Shown one piece after another: positions 9,101 through 17,156 of a DNA stretch of 25,293 nt (the first letter of the stretch is position 1; the number at the start of each line of letters is the position of its first letter). The position numbers and the translations under genes were made by a program. This DNA comes from Candidatus Brocadiaceae bacterium (GTDB lineage: Bacteria; Planctomycetota; Brocadiia; SM23-32), in contig PUNP01000500.1 of NCBI GenBank assembly GCA_003551785.1, positions 1 to 25,293 on the forward strand. Direction: 5' to 3'. The notes beneath the pieces were generated by a model. It saw only the letters and a program-made list of their open reading frames with translations, searched no databases and was not told the origin of the DNA.

Positions 9101-9210
9101 ATCTGCCGGCGTAGTTCTTCCGGGTTCAGCTTACCATTCCATGCCCAAAACGGTTTACCACGTTGAGTTTTTCCGGGACACTTGAATTCTTTCCAAAATT
9201 GCTTATCCAT
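6097..9210 (-). CDS. GH106-like glycoside hydrolase (alpha-L-rhamnosidase family)
   Basis: The product is a ~1037-aa protein resembling GH106 (PF17132-type), a family whose characterised members release L-rhamnose. Near the N-terminus are KPFWAWNGKLNPEELRRQI, GLGGFFMHSRVGLDTEYLG and AWLYDEDRWPSGAAGG, typical of the start of its barrel. GIFTDEPNYG follows about 190 residues later (~215-225), with acidic residues in a catalytic-like position. The C-terminal ~250 residues contain beta-sandwich sugar-binding-like pieces (LQLAIEQPSEFHIRLNG, RLELSIDYVP, ARIHINGIAAGV). A longer frame reaches 9294, but GAGGT sits 5 bases before the ATG at 9210, where the family's N-terminus begins, so 9210 is chosen. 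There is no signal peptide, so it is predicted cytoplasmic and would act on short imported oligosaccharides. It has its own promoter. Substrate not proven; GH106-related sequences of unknown specificity are common. Confidence 0.82.
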   Translation of the reverse strand: MDKQFWKEFKCPGKTQRGKPFWAWNGKLNPEELRRQIRVFKKMGLGGFFMHSRVGLDTEYLGEDWFECVKACVDEASKQDMEAWLYDEDRWPSGAAGGLVTVNPEFRSKHLVMEIAGSPEELQDTTSVLAAFTAVIDGYAASDVKPYDLQAQKNIEDEKSLITFSIQADEPSPWYNGQTYLDTMNHDAVNKFIEVTHQTYQREIGEHFGNLVPGIFTDEPNYGHKTEIQAPWTKTLPEVFQQRYGYDLMPHLVELFFNLDQKEISQVRYHYYDCITYLFVDAFARQVGEWCEENGVQSTGHVLEEDTPAKQTAVAGSAMRFYEYMQAPGIDVLTEHRRALLTAKQCTSAAHQFGRPNRLSETNGCTGWDLSFEGHKAIGDWQAACGINLRCQHLSWYTMLGQAKRDYPASISYQSPWWNLYDTVEGYFARVHAAMSRGKEVRDLLVIHPLESVWALNSNEKTNQNSIADIDSMLYDLTAFLLGEHIDFDFGDEDILARHSEIKNDGDEAILSVGQAHYKAVVVPPLKTIRSSTLDLLKQFIQSGGSVFFVGAPPQFVDALPSEDAAQTSEIAYSVDSLSRELIDEAGKSCRRLSIAGPEGSELNEVMYLLKEDDEAFYLFVANTGFIPDAWDQDFLTRERGAAFADVRISGLLGEGIPLELDPETGDYFPAKADKGPDGWVIKTDLPRIASRIFLVPKVKDENVSVTASPVYQDVKTETIAPVEWGISLSEPNCLVLDRPVYTINDGGWSGPEEILRVDRAVREVMGIEPRGGRMVQPWARRKTHSASTHVRLMYEFHVDHLPNGALQLAIEQPSEFHIRLNGNPIESEAVCGWWVDKSLQTLPVDPAFLKTGVNRLELSIDYVPEFSGFEIVYLLGDFGTRVDNTDVEVIEKPTKLKLGDWCGRGLNFFAGSACYRQNVPVPTLEKDQKVFVKVEDYRGVAARIHINGIAAGVTAWAPHEVDITDLIHQLESEVFELGIEIIGHRRNSHGPLHINEKWPNWTGPAEFTTGEERWYDGYQLVPTGLMKAPQIVVRAP

Positions 9211-9311
9211 ATTTACCTCATATACAGAACCTGCCGCACAATAATTCCCCAACCCAACCATTGGATGGGACATCTGCATGAGCAAGGCGGTCATTTCCCT
9301 TACTCACATGC

Positions 9312-9340
9312 ATATTACATACTAAAAGACTTTTTGTCAA
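9312..9340 (-). promoter_or_regulatory. near-consensus sigma70-type promoter of the GH106-like gene
   Basis: On the - strand, TTGACA (9340-9335), a 17-base spacer and TAATAT (9317-9312). Transcription would start near 9305, giving a leader of about 95 bases before ATG 9210. This agrees with the downstream start choice and would leave almost no leader for the 9294 start. Confidence 0.65.
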
Positions 9341-9483
9341 ACTCTGGGGCTTTATTTGGGTTGGCGTCGTTTGAAGTTTTCGGTCAATATACGTTACGGG
9401 GATTTTTTATGAAAAAGTGAGTCGTCCAGTTAGGGTGCGGGAATGGACCGTAGAAGACGGCTTTCGGTATGTAATGATCATGT

Positions 9484-10211
9484 TCATCGCGTCATCAGAT
9501 CCAGCAGAACGCCGCTGCGGCTCTCAAAAAACTCCTCGCCGTCGCTCAGGTTCCAGCGGCGCCACAGCGAAGAAGCTCTCTGCTGCCATTCTGTGATTCT
9601 GCTGATTATGCGGGAACGACCGCTGCGCTGTGTATCGAGCATATGGCCGTCGGCTCCTCTGTAGAATCTGGTGGTTTCAAGTGATCTGCGGCCGACCATG
9701 GAGGCAAACGCGGCGTTCCGGAGGGCGGCGTATTCCACCGCAAGCTCCCACCAGGTCCAGCACCTGCTATCGAGCTCGCACGAGGCGGCCCCGGCCCTCT
9801 GGCGTAGTTCCTCCCGCAGGGGCTCAACATCCTCATCGTCGGCCAGCAACCCTCGACTGTAGATTGCCGCATCAACGCGATCCATAAGGCCCGCGAGGTG
9901 ATTTTGATGGCTTTCGCCCGAATCGGCGGCATAATCCATCAGCGGCAGCCATCCTTCCAGAGGGCCGTAAAGCGGTCGCAGCGTACTGGCACGCGACCAG
10001 CAGGTATGGATCAGTCCCGGCACCGCACCCGCCGATAGCTGACGATGCCATATATCGATGTTCTGAAGACGCTGCCGTTGAAACCCGCCTCGGCGAAGCT
10101 CTCATAGGGCGCCTTCTGCAGGTAGGGGGCGCTCAGGAAAAGGGGCTCGCCGTTCACATAAAGCGTTGGCCGACCGTTACAGTCCTCTATACGTACTTTT
10201 GGATAAACCAC
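9484..10211 (-). pseudogene. broken glycosidase-like gene (N-terminal and C-terminal pieces in different frames)
   Basis: The first piece (ATG at 10211, stop at 10011) reads VRIEDCNGRPTLYVNGEPLF..PYLQKAPYESFAEAG, a typical opening of catabolic TIM-barrel glycosidases in this bacterial group. It runs out of frame after ~45 recognisable residues. A second frame, open from about 10101 down to 9484, resumes with GLIHTCWSRASTLRPLYGPL, like the last barrel strand of GH20-type hexosaminidase-like proteins. A helical tail with ITEWQQRASSLWRRWNLSDG follows, as in that family's C-terminus. The barrel core expected between them is missing. So this is a deletion plus frameshift remnant, or a fusion of the ends of two genes. 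It lies 100 bases downstream of the DUF4838 gene. Pseudogene status is fairly safe; family is tentative. Confidence 0.6.
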
Positions 10212-10310
10212 TATATTATTATTCTCCGCTACAAATATCCTTTAAAGAACATGATAAAATTTGTTTGACTGCTAAAGATTGAGCAGCGACTTACAGGCTT
10301 AGCCAGCACT

Positions 10311-12209
10311 TCAATGCTCACCAGAGGCGCGCCGTGCCTCTTTTACAGTTTCTTCTATAAGAGCGGGAGTTACCCGGTCCCACTGCTCAGGCTCGAACGT
10401 TTCTTTCTCCTCATCACTCAGCCAGGGCGGTGGCGCATCGAGATCAACATTCCTGGCGCCGTCGATAAACTGACGCAAAAGAAACCAGTGCACCATGCGG
10501 GTGTCGCGTATCTGATAGGCGAACCTGACGAGTCGCTGGAGCGCCTCCTCCCTCTGATCGCCTTCCGCTCGCCGGTTGGCGCACCACAGCTGGACGTAAC
10601 GGGTATACAGCAGCAGGTCGTTTATACGCGAAAGAACAGCTTCATCTCCCCCGGCAAGCTCCCGTGCCTCGAGCAGAATCCCGTACATGCGCACATACCG
10701 ATCCTCGAAATACTCCAGTGATCCCGGCCTTAACTCTCCTGCCGTTTCCGGGTTGCGGCTGTTGTCCATCAGAATGTAAAACTTTCGCATCGGCTCGGCT
10801 GCCGGTCCGAAGGACTTATCAAGAAAATCGTCCTCAACGGCCTGGACGTCCGCCTCCGTATCCCAAAGCAGTCTCGCCGCCACCAAGTGGCCCAGTCCGT
10901 TCGGGCCCCAGGAACTGCCTGATTCGGCGCTCATCATGCGTGCCCCGAGATCGTGAAATCTCGGTATGGTCTTCCCGAGCAATTCCAGGTCGCCGCCTTT
11001 CATACGGCCGGGCATGCTCATGTGCCACTGCGTTATCCCGTAGTATTCATACACCCCCACCACCGACGCCTTTTCACTCCAGCCGGCAAGGCGCTCCCTG
11101 AACGGTATATTGCCGCTTAGCTGAGTAGCGCACTGTACAGCGATTTGCGGGTGAACTTCGATCTCCGGCGGTTTGGCATGATGAGCGTAGGCAAGAACAC
11201 CGATCCATTTATTTGGATGGGTCTCTTCAAGCCCTTCGGCCACCTTGTTGGCCAGGTGAATCATCCGGGTGGACGGCGTGCCGAGTTCGGCGCATTCCTC
11301 ACACTCACACCACCCGTAACCGTCGGTAGGCTCCATCGAAACGCTCAGGCTGTGAGGGTTGTTATCCAGCCAGTGGCGGGCGTAATCCAGTGCGAGCTGC
11401 TGAACGTTCGGGCTCGATATACAGAGCTTCCAGCCGCGCCTTTCGCCGTCCACGAGAGCGTAATATTCCGGGTTTTCCTCGAACTCCTCCTCGTGGAATC
11501 TTATAATCCCGTCGTACATATGATGGGTATGGATCGGCGATATTTTCCAGCGGTCATCCATATCGGGGCGGAAATCGGTCTGCCATCCGTGGTGACTCAT
11601 GCGGTTTCGGAAGCTCCATTCCGGAGTCATGGCGCCCCAGAGTCGCCGGTCGAAATAATCCGGTTCCTCTTCCTCATCAAGCGACAGCACTACTTCCGCA
11701 TCGCTCAGATCCGGTATGACCTCCCAGTTTTCATTCGGGAAAAAATACCGGTAGCCAAGATGGTGCAGGATGTCCCATACGCCGTATTCCACGGCAAGCT
11801 GAGTAGTTCCTATCACGGCTGCGCCCTCGGAGTGGCTTATGAGCACGTAGCGCTGGGCCCGGGCGAGGTCCTGATCCTCCTCCCATTGCGGCGGCAGTTT
11901 GTCGCCGAATTTTTCCTGCAGTGCCGGAAAATCGTCGGCAAACCCCACGGCCAGTCCCGAAGCCCCGTCTCCTTCCGCAACTTCCGCGGGCGAACCCGTC
12001 ATTTGCCCGAGCATATCGGCCAGGTTTTTTGCCGACTGCCGCACCGATTCGTCAGCATTCTCGGCCACCACTACCTGCCGGAGCAAACTGCCGTCGCGGG
12101 CAATCACACAGGGGGCAGGCTCCGAGCCGGCTGCCGAAGTCACATGAAGAACCATCACCGCCGCACAGAGAAAAGCAAACCATCCGTTTCTAATCCGCAT
12201 TACAATCAT
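10311..12209 (-). CDS. exported DUF4838 (PF16126) glycosidase-like protein 1
   Basis: A 632-aa protein with a clear signal peptide (RNGWFAFLCAAVMVLHVTSAAG) followed by a GH20-type N-terminal alpha/beta domain (~30-150: SVRQSAKNLADMLGQMTG, GVWDILHHLGYRYFFP). The DUF4838 barrel is marked by VSMEPTDGYGWCECEEC, WIGVLAYAHH and VGVYEYYG. The C-terminal ~130 residues are helical. The D-G-x-G-W-C-x-C-x2-C block is a hallmark of the family; its cysteines could hold a metal or a disulfide. DUF4838 proteins are frequent in PVC and Bacteroidota polysaccharide loci; biochemistry is mostly undetermined. The frame is open to 12302, but GGAGGAGGAG immediately before the ATG at 12209, plus the signal peptide position, fix the start there. 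It follows the pseudopilin gene by 92 bases and may share its transcript. Confidence 0.83.
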   Translation of the reverse strand: MIVMRIRNGWFAFLCAAVMVLHVTSAAGSEPAPCVIARDGSLLRQVVVAENADESVRQSAKNLADMLGQMTGSPAEVAEGDGASGLAVGFADDFPALQEKFGDKLPPQWEEDQDLARAQRYVLISHSEGAAVIGTTQLAVEYGVWDILHHLGYRYFFPNENWEVIPDLSDAEVVLSLDEEEEPDYFDRRLWGAMTPEWSFRNRMSHHGWQTDFRPDMDDRWKISPIHTHHMYDGIIRFHEEEFEENPEYYALVDGERRGWKLCISSPNVQQLALDYARHWLDNNPHSLSVSMEPTDGYGWCECEECAELGTPSTRMIHLANKVAEGLEETHPNKWIGVLAYAHHAKPPEIEVHPQIAVQCATQLSGNIPFRERLAGWSEKASVVGVYEYYGITQWHMSMPGRMKGGDLELLGKTIPRFHDLGARMMSAESGSSWGPNGLGHLVAARLLWDTEADVQAVEDDFLDKSFGPAAEPMRKFYILMDNSRNPETAGELRPGSLEYFEDRYVRMYGILLEARELAGGDEAVLSRINDLLLYTRYVQLWCANRRAEGDQREEALQRLVRFAYQIRDTRMVHWFLLRQFIDGARNVDLDAPPPWLSDEEKETFEPEQWDRVTPALIEETVKEARRASGEH

Positions 12210-12301
12210 AACTCCTCCTCCAGTAAAAAGAATCTGCTTTAATAATTTCCATTCCCAAATTTTTACTAAAATGTGTGTACCTGAACCCAGCAGTTTATGC
12301 A

Positions 12302-13075
12302 TTAATCTCCGAATAACTGAACACCATAATCTTCCTCGAGGATCGCTCTAACTTCGGATGCATCATGAGGGTCATAAAAAGTATAACCGGCCCATGACGG
12401 GGTTCGGGAAGAACCATCGAGCATAACCATATTCTGACTTTCTCCGGGATGCTCAGTTAACAGAGATCCCGGCTGATTATAGTAATAATTAGGGCGACCG
12501 TCATAGCCGGGCGGCCTGCCGACTTGCTCTGTAAACCAGAGGATTGAGCTCGTATCACCGGGAGTGCACTCACGGTCTCTATGAGGGACTCTATCCTGCC
12601 TTACCATTGTACGACCCGTGTCGGTTTCGCCAAAGGCTAAAGTAGTCCAGTAATGGCCCGTTATCCAGCCCGAGGCTGGAGCACTCCGAGCCCAGAAAAG
12701 CCGTCCCCGGTCAGCGTAATAGTCCGCATTGGCATCTGGAACCCGGGCGGAAGGACAGAAATACAGATTCTCATTTGGTCCATGGTATCGGGGATCCATT
12801 TTGGTGAAAGGCTGATCGACATAATCCGGAGACATCACATTATTAAAAAACATGCCACTGTAGCCGTTCGGCGGCCAGTAGCCGTAGTCGTTCGCGTAAT
12901 AGACTCCGGCAAAATAAAACTGCCTCATTCTGTTCATGCAGGAGGCCTGCTGAGCCATCCCGCGTGCCCGCTCCAGCGCCGGCAGCAGCATCGCCGCCAG
13001 AATCGCGATTATCGCTATAACCACCAAAAGTTCTATCAGCGTAAACTTCATCGTCTTGTGCATGAAATGCAGCAT
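12302..13075 (-). CDS. prepilin-type N-terminal cleavage/methylation protein (type II secretion-like pseudopilin)
   Basis: This 257-aa protein begins with a class III signal ([21 protein letters not shown]) containing the conserved Glu at +5 after the expected peptidase cut. Next come [20 protein letters not shown] and a soluble domain with [18 protein letters not shown] and [12 protein letters not shown], the DUF1559-like / H-X9-DG-type layout of PVC pseudopilins. Such genes are massively expanded in Lentisphaerota and related phyla, scattered through carbohydrate loci, and their role is unknown; a part in surface assembly or secretion is the usual guess. AGGGAGGT sits 7 bases before the ATG at 13075. 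No prepilin peptidase or secretion ATPase is in the window. It directly precedes the DUF4838 gene on the same strand. Confidence 0.88.
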   Translation of the reverse strand: MLHFMHKTMKFTLIELLVVIAIIAILAAMLLPALERARGMAQQASCMNRMRQFYFAGVYYANDYGYWPPNGYSGMFFNNVMSPDYVDQPFTKMDPRYHGPNENLYFCPSARVPDANADYYADRGRLFWARSAPASGWITGHYWTTLAFGETDTGRTMVRQDRVPHRDRECTPGDTSSILWFTEQVGRPPGYDGRPNYYYNQPGSLLTEHPGESQNMVMLDGSSRTPSWAGYTFYDPHDASEVRAILEEDYGVQLFGD

Positions 13076-13270
13076 CTTTAAACCTCCCTAAAAAAAGTAA
13101 AAAAAATGCGGTCACTTACTGCGCCCATATTATCTGCAAGCGCGAGTCGGTATCCGGCAGGCATATACAATCAAAACCATAGACTGAGGTCAAGTGCCAT
13201 GCATTGTTTTTTTTCTTTCCAAAAGCGCCGAAAGACAATAATAAGCAAATTCCACAACCTCAGGTGCAAC

Positions 13271-13500
13271 CGCGCCCCTCCCGGGGCGCATTAATTTTTT
13301 TTCATTTATTACCCCTGGTTAAAACCAGGGTCTACCTAACTTCGCCCCGTCCGGGGCGAAAACAGAGACCTTGCCCCAGACGGGGCAAAGTACGGTAGCC
13401 TCGGGTTTCAACCCGAGGTGATGATTCACAGGTATTTTTGCGCCCTGAAAAGGCGCGGTAGATCGTTGCGTATTGGCTATTGTGCCCTTTTCGGCCCTCC
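13271..13500. repeat. hairpin array with element-type right end, copy E
   Basis: Six hairpins fill most of this gap: GCGCCCC/GGGGCGC (13272-13289), CCCTGGTT/AACCAGGG (13313-13330), TTCGCCCC/GGGGCGAA (13341-13360), TTGCCCC/GGGGCAA (13371-13388), CCTCGGGTT/AACCCGAGG (13399-13418) and GCGCC/GGCGC (13440-13456). CTACC (13332-13336) can pair with GGTAG (13394-13398), enclosing exactly two of them, as in the other copies. The block ends in TGTGCCCTTTTCGGCC (13481-13496), matching the right end of copy A; a left end is not clear. The wider gap 13076-13514 has no gene, and the prepilin promoter must lie in its upper part. Confidence 0.6.
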
Positions 13501-13514
13501 TGAAATGTTTTAAG

Positions 13515-15212
13515 TCAGATATAATTAATTCCTTTTTTTACTTTGATCTCCTTCTTGTTCCCATTATGCCGGACTATCAGCCTGTATTCTCCATTGCTTT
13601 TCGCAATTAATTCCGAAATTTCTTTCGTATGCTCTTCAAACTTTATGTTTAAGCTTGTGCATATGCTGCCGAAATGCAAATTTCTAATGCCGTGCTCTTC
13701 AAAAAGCTTTATATCCCAGACAAGAGCATTTTCCGGTGCGTTGACGTAAAAGCCAAGGACATTCTCGATCAGAATATTGATGATATTACAAGCCCATCCA
13801 CCGAACTCTTCCCGAACCCCGCCGAGTTTGTCCGGAGCTGTAATCTTGTGAGAAGCCGGACCGGACGCTTCCGGTGCATAGCATTCCCAAAGTGATTGCG
13901 GAAAACTTTCAAATTTTTCGTAAGTATCATACACACCGTCAAGCGTTTTGATAGCGAGAGCAAAAGCCTCTTCCTGGAAGCCGTTTTCATAGAGGGTTCT
14001 TATTACAAGATACGACATGTTGATCCAGACGCCGCCGAGCCAGTATTCCCCCAGCGGGTTGTATCCGTTTTCATCCTTTGCCACGGTGGGAAGGGGCATG
14101 GGGTCGGTCATAAAACAGTGGGAGTTCAAGAGTGTTTTTTTGACGAGTTCTTCGGCACACTCATGTTCGACCAGCCCGGCGGCCATGGGCCATATACCGC
14201 TCAAAGTTTTTCTCGTGAAGCGGCTATCTTTTGTCCTGCTGCAAAACCATTTTGCTGCATCATTCCAATGCAGCCGGAGCAGTTTTTTTCTTTTCTCCTC
14301 CCAGCGGCCCGTGTACTGACGTTCAACATCCTCTTTACCGAGCGCCCCGGCAATGTTCGCGATGCAGCGGGCGGCGAGGGCCTGCTGCGCATACATATCA
14401 ACATACCAGTGAATCGCATCCTCACCCTGCTCCCAGTTTATATTATCCCACCCGGAACCACCGGCATTCCAGCGATAAAGCCCGTTGTCCTTCTTGAAGG
14501 TACTATCGACAAACTCATAATGCAGCATCAGATGGGGCAGCACATCCTCCAGGCGCTCTTTGTCAGCGGTCATCATATAATGGCCCCATTCCGCCCAGGC
14601 AAACAGAGGAGGGTTCACGGATTCAAAAGTCGGCTCGGTCAACGAATACCAGGACTCGAAGGTCTTTGTCCAATAGTTTCTCGGAATATACCCGTTTTGC
14701 TGCTGAAGGGCGTAGAAATTGTCGAGGGTCTTCATGCATGGATGAACGCCCTGAATGGATGCATAGCGCTGAAAAAGCGAGCAAAAGCAGGAATCCCAGA
14801 CATACGTTGTATCGTTGTCGGGGTAATCGTTATAGGCAAAGCGGGACGGAAGCGCTTCTGAAGTCACAATGGACTCCCAGGTCAACTGCCAGGCTTTTTG
14901 GTATATCGCTTCCCATCCCGGCCTGTTCGGGACATGAATAGCCGGCAGCATATCCCGACACCAGTCGGTTCGAGATGTTTCCACCTTTTCAAGCTTCACA
15001 TTTTCGTCATAAACTACCTCAAGTTCATAAAAATAACTTTTACAATTCAAGCTGACAGGAACAGTATCAACATAGGCATTTGACCTTTGACTGGACAAAA
15101 GCATCTTTCTTCCACCGGCATCATCCAGCCTGTACAGACGGTATTTTTCAGCTCCGTGGTCGAACCGCCATCGCAGCTCTACTCTGTTAAATCCCTTATT
15201 TCGTGAAATCAT
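13515..15212 (-). CDS. (alpha/alpha)6-barrel glycoside hydrolase, trehalase / MGH1-like (GH37/GH63 clan type)
   Basis: A 565-aa cytoplasmic-looking enzyme. Residues ~10-75 form a fibronectin-III-like beta domain (VELRWRFDHGAEKYRLYRL). From ~95 the (alpha/alpha)6 barrel starts, with DTTYVWDSCF (W139-D140), NGYIPRNYW, GGSGWDNINW (D256 in the position of the general acid of this clan), EYWLGGVWINMSYLVIRTL and GGVREEFGGWACNI near the end (E468/E469, base candidates). Such enzymes hydrolyse alpha-glucosides, mannosylglycerate or related small glycosides; specificity cannot be read here. The last ~70 residues are a small beta domain. No good SD precedes the ATG at 15212, which lies only 25 bases after the truncated amidohydrolase, so translation could depend on that reading frame. 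No signal peptide is seen. Confidence 0.78.
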   Translation of the reverse strand: MISRNKGFNRVELRWRFDHGAEKYRLYRLDDAGGRKMLLSSQRSNAYVDTVPVSLNCKSYFYELEVVYDENVKLEKVETSRTDWCRDMLPAIHVPNRPGWEAIYQKAWQLTWESIVTSEALPSRFAYNDYPDNDTTYVWDSCFCSLFQRYASIQGVHPCMKTLDNFYALQQQNGYIPRNYWTKTFESWYSLTEPTFESVNPPLFAWAEWGHYMMTADKERLEDVLPHLMLHYEFVDSTFKKDNGLYRWNAGGSGWDNINWEQGEDAIHWYVDMYAQQALAARCIANIAGALGKEDVERQYTGRWEEKRKKLLRLHWNDAAKWFCSRTKDSRFTRKTLSGIWPMAAGLVEHECAEELVKKTLLNSHCFMTDPMPLPTVAKDENGYNPLGEYWLGGVWINMSYLVIRTLYENGFQEEAFALAIKTLDGVYDTYEKFESFPQSLWECYAPEASGPASHKITAPDKLGGVREEFGGWACNIINILIENVLGFYVNAPENALVWDIKLFEEHGIRNLHFGSICTSLNIKFEEHTKEISELIAKSNGEYRLIVRHNGNKKEIKVKKGINYI

Positions 15213-15237
15213 AGAATATCTTTTATTTAAAAGTTCT

Positions 15238-15609
15238 TTAGTTTTGGAGAATGCAGGCGAGTTCAGAAGAGAGAATGATCCGGTTCACACCCAGGGAATC
15301 CATACGGTGCTGGAGAATATCCACACTCTTAGCGGGGTCCTGCTCACGCATGACCCATCCCCGGGTATGGGGCGGAGTATGACCGTGGGCATCAATAATC
15401 TCCACTTCATCAAGGGGTTTTCCGGCTCTGAACCGCTTCCAAAGCGGTTTTTGTTCCAGCATTTTGGGTGGAATTACGGGCTGGTTCTGCAAGGGCTCGA
15501 TTTGAAGGTAGTCGAGATGCTCGGCAAAGGAAACAGCGGTCGGGAATTGTGGATGTTCATAAGCTCCAGAACCTATGTGCCCATTGATATTAAATAAGGA
15601 TGCAGTCAT
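15238..15609 (-). pseudogene. truncated amidohydrolase-like gene (N-terminal fragment)
   Basis: The 123-aa frame starts as a typical metal-dependent hydrolase of the amidohydrolase_2 type (FNINGHIGSGAYEHPQFPT..AEHLDYLQI). It then switches to a second typical opening, RFRAGKPLDEVEIIDAHGHT, with the H-x-H metal pair, and stops after SLGVNRIILSSELACILQN, where the next barrel strand should follow. Family members are usually about 250-400 aa, so at least half of the barrel is missing. The join near residue 40 looks like a fusion of the starts of two related genes or an internal deletion. GAAGGT lies 8-9 bases before the ATG, so it may still be translated. It sits immediately upstream of the (alpha/alpha)6 glycosidase gene. 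Confidence 0.6.
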
Positions 15610-15878
15610 CGTAAGCTAACCTTCTATTGCAAGAGGTATTTTATTATCTAAAACTCCAAAAGAACATTGTAACTATGCTGCCGGGGTCTTATTGTTACGG
15701 TTTCCCGTTCAGCATCATCGCCGCTGCATGCAAATCCGCGATGCGGGCGATCGGGCAGCCACAGGCGCCTGGGCCGATAGCGCTCCAAACTGTCAGCGTC
15801 CGCCCGCTGCATATCATTCATTTCGTTTTTATATCCCATATCAGGTATTTAACACGAACATTTCACGCATTATTAGGA

Positions 15879-17129
15879 CTAACTGCACCCGGGCGCCTCG
15901 CCCCAGTCCGGAACTTCGAGCATTTCTCCCTCCTTAAGGGCAGATTTATGCGCCATGACGCCCATCGCCATGAACCTGACGGCCATCCATACGTTGACCG
16001 CCGGCTGCCGGCCGGCGGCTATGGCATCGACGAATTCATGAACCAGGTAGGGGTGCGATCCGCCATGACCCTGGGGAGTGAAATCCATATTTTGCAGATC
16101 AGTCTCATCCGCTTCCTGGTTTTCCGCCCGCTTGAACGCCTCCTGAACGGGTTCTGGCAGCGGATCGAACATGTCTTCTGCTGTTAGTTCCAGGCATTGT
16201 GGGTGCGGCGGGTTATCGACATCTATGTCTCCGGGATCGGGCCGTTCAATCTCGAACCATCTGTCTTCTGAAAAAGAACCGCGGGTGCCCATAATACGAA
16301 AAGTTTCTCCTTCCTTTCCCAGGGACCCCGGCGTTTCACGCATTTCCGCGATCCGGACGGAGGCGCCGTTGTTCATTGTGAACAGAGCTATTTCATTAGA
16401 AAAAGCGTTCTTTTCAAAAAAAGGGTCGCCGGTACTGTTACGGTAACCGCAGGCAGTCACTTTTTCAGCATATGTATTCATCACCCAGACCGGGCCGCTG
16501 GTTGAATGCGTCGGATAATGCATGGGGCCGCCTTCCTTTTTATATTTCCGCGTCATTTCCAGCCATTCCCGACCGCTTGAACTGCTGGTGCGGTCGCGCT
16601 GCACCTGGCGCAGGTTGCAACCGCTGTCGACATCATGGCAGTATTCACCCTCTGCATAGACATAGTCACCAAAGGCACCTTCCGCCGCTTTACGCCTGCA
16701 AAACATCGCCTGCGGGCGGTAGCAGGTGGTTTCGCCGAGCATATACTTCATACCGGTCTTTTCACAGGTTTTCACCAGGCGGTCACACCACTCCAGTATC
16801 TCATCACCGTGCGGCACACCGATGATCGGAACGGCGCTGTACACATGCTTGCCGCTTTCCATTGCCTGAATACACTGCGGTGCGTGGAGCCAGGGCTGAG
16901 TTATAATGACCAGTGCGTCGATATCACTGTCACAGATCGCATCAAGATCGGTATATGTATCGCCTGCTCGCAGCTTGTCGCTGTAAAAGGGATCGTCGGC
17001 AAACTGCCTTACCCGTTCAGGTTCACGATCACACAGAGCAACCCTGTCCACAAGCGGATGAGATTTAAAAAGCGGCGCAAACGCCGAACCGAATCTACCA
17101 AGTCCTACAAGACCGAGGCTGATACTCAT
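15879..17129 (-). CDS. Gfo/Idh/MocA-family NAD(P)-dependent oxidoreductase
   Basis: A 416-aa cytoplasmic enzyme. The N-terminal Rossmann fold has GLVGLGRFG (residues ~6-14), the DIDALVIITQPWLHA strand and AMESGKHVYSAVP, where the usual EKP signature is changed to SAVP. The C-terminal alpha/beta domain has GGPMHYPTHS, with a histidine at the usual catalytic place, and ends GHGGSHPYLVHEFVDAI. The family oxidises or reduces sugars, inositols or their derivatives; related enzymes accompany sulfatases and glycosidases in PVC catabolic clusters. A textbook AGGAGGT 6 bases before ATG 17129 fixes the start. It lies 27 bases downstream of the 267-aa gene, so one transcript is likely. The lost Lys of EKP, normally important in catalysis, raises the possibility of altered chemistry. 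Confidence 0.88.
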   Translation of the reverse strand: MSISLGLVGLGRFGSAFAPLFKSHPLVDRVALCDREPERVRQFADDPFYSDKLRAGDTYTDLDAICDSDIDALVIITQPWLHAPQCIQAMESGKHVYSAVPIIGVPHGDEILEWCDRLVKTCEKTGMKYMLGETTCYRPQAMFCRRKAAEGAFGDYVYAEGEYCHDVDSGCNLRQVQRDRTSSSSGREWLEMTRKYKKEGGPMHYPTHSTSGPVWVMNTYAEKVTACGYRNSTGDPFFEKNAFSNEIALFTMNNGASVRIAEMRETPGSLGKEGETFRIMGTRGSFSEDRWFEIERPDPGDIDVDNPPHPQCLELTAEDMFDPLPEPVQEAFKRAENQEADETDLQNMDFTPQGHGGSHPYLVHEFVDAIAAGRQPAVNVWMAVRFMAMGVMAHKSALKEGEMLEVPDWGEAPGCS

Positions 17130-17156
17130 AAGGTAACCTCCTGTTAAATTATAAGT

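Noticed and set aside
9211..9294. N-terminal 28-residue extension of the GH106-like protein
   Set aside because: Family similarity begins at the later ATG (9210), which has a good SD, and the promoter start point near 9305 leaves almost no leader for the longer form.
11145..12242. 365-aa open frame on the + strand
   Set aside because: It lies antisense to the DUF4838 gene, has no family features, and the - strand product has a signal peptide and family motifs; it is a codon-bias shadow.
13271..13500. Hairpin array considered as a CRISPR array
   Set aside because: The units are palindromes of different sequence with irregular spacing, not a constant repeat with unique spacers, and no cas gene is present.
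13896..14861. 321-aa open frame on the + strand
   Set aside because: It is antisense to the (alpha/alpha)6 glycosidase, whose motifs are clear, and lacks any recognisable domain.
15648..15839. 63-aa - strand frame between the amidohydrolase remnant and the oxidoreductase
   Set aside because: Arg/Asp-rich with no SD and no family resemblance; it may be a scrap of a decayed gene but cannot be supported.
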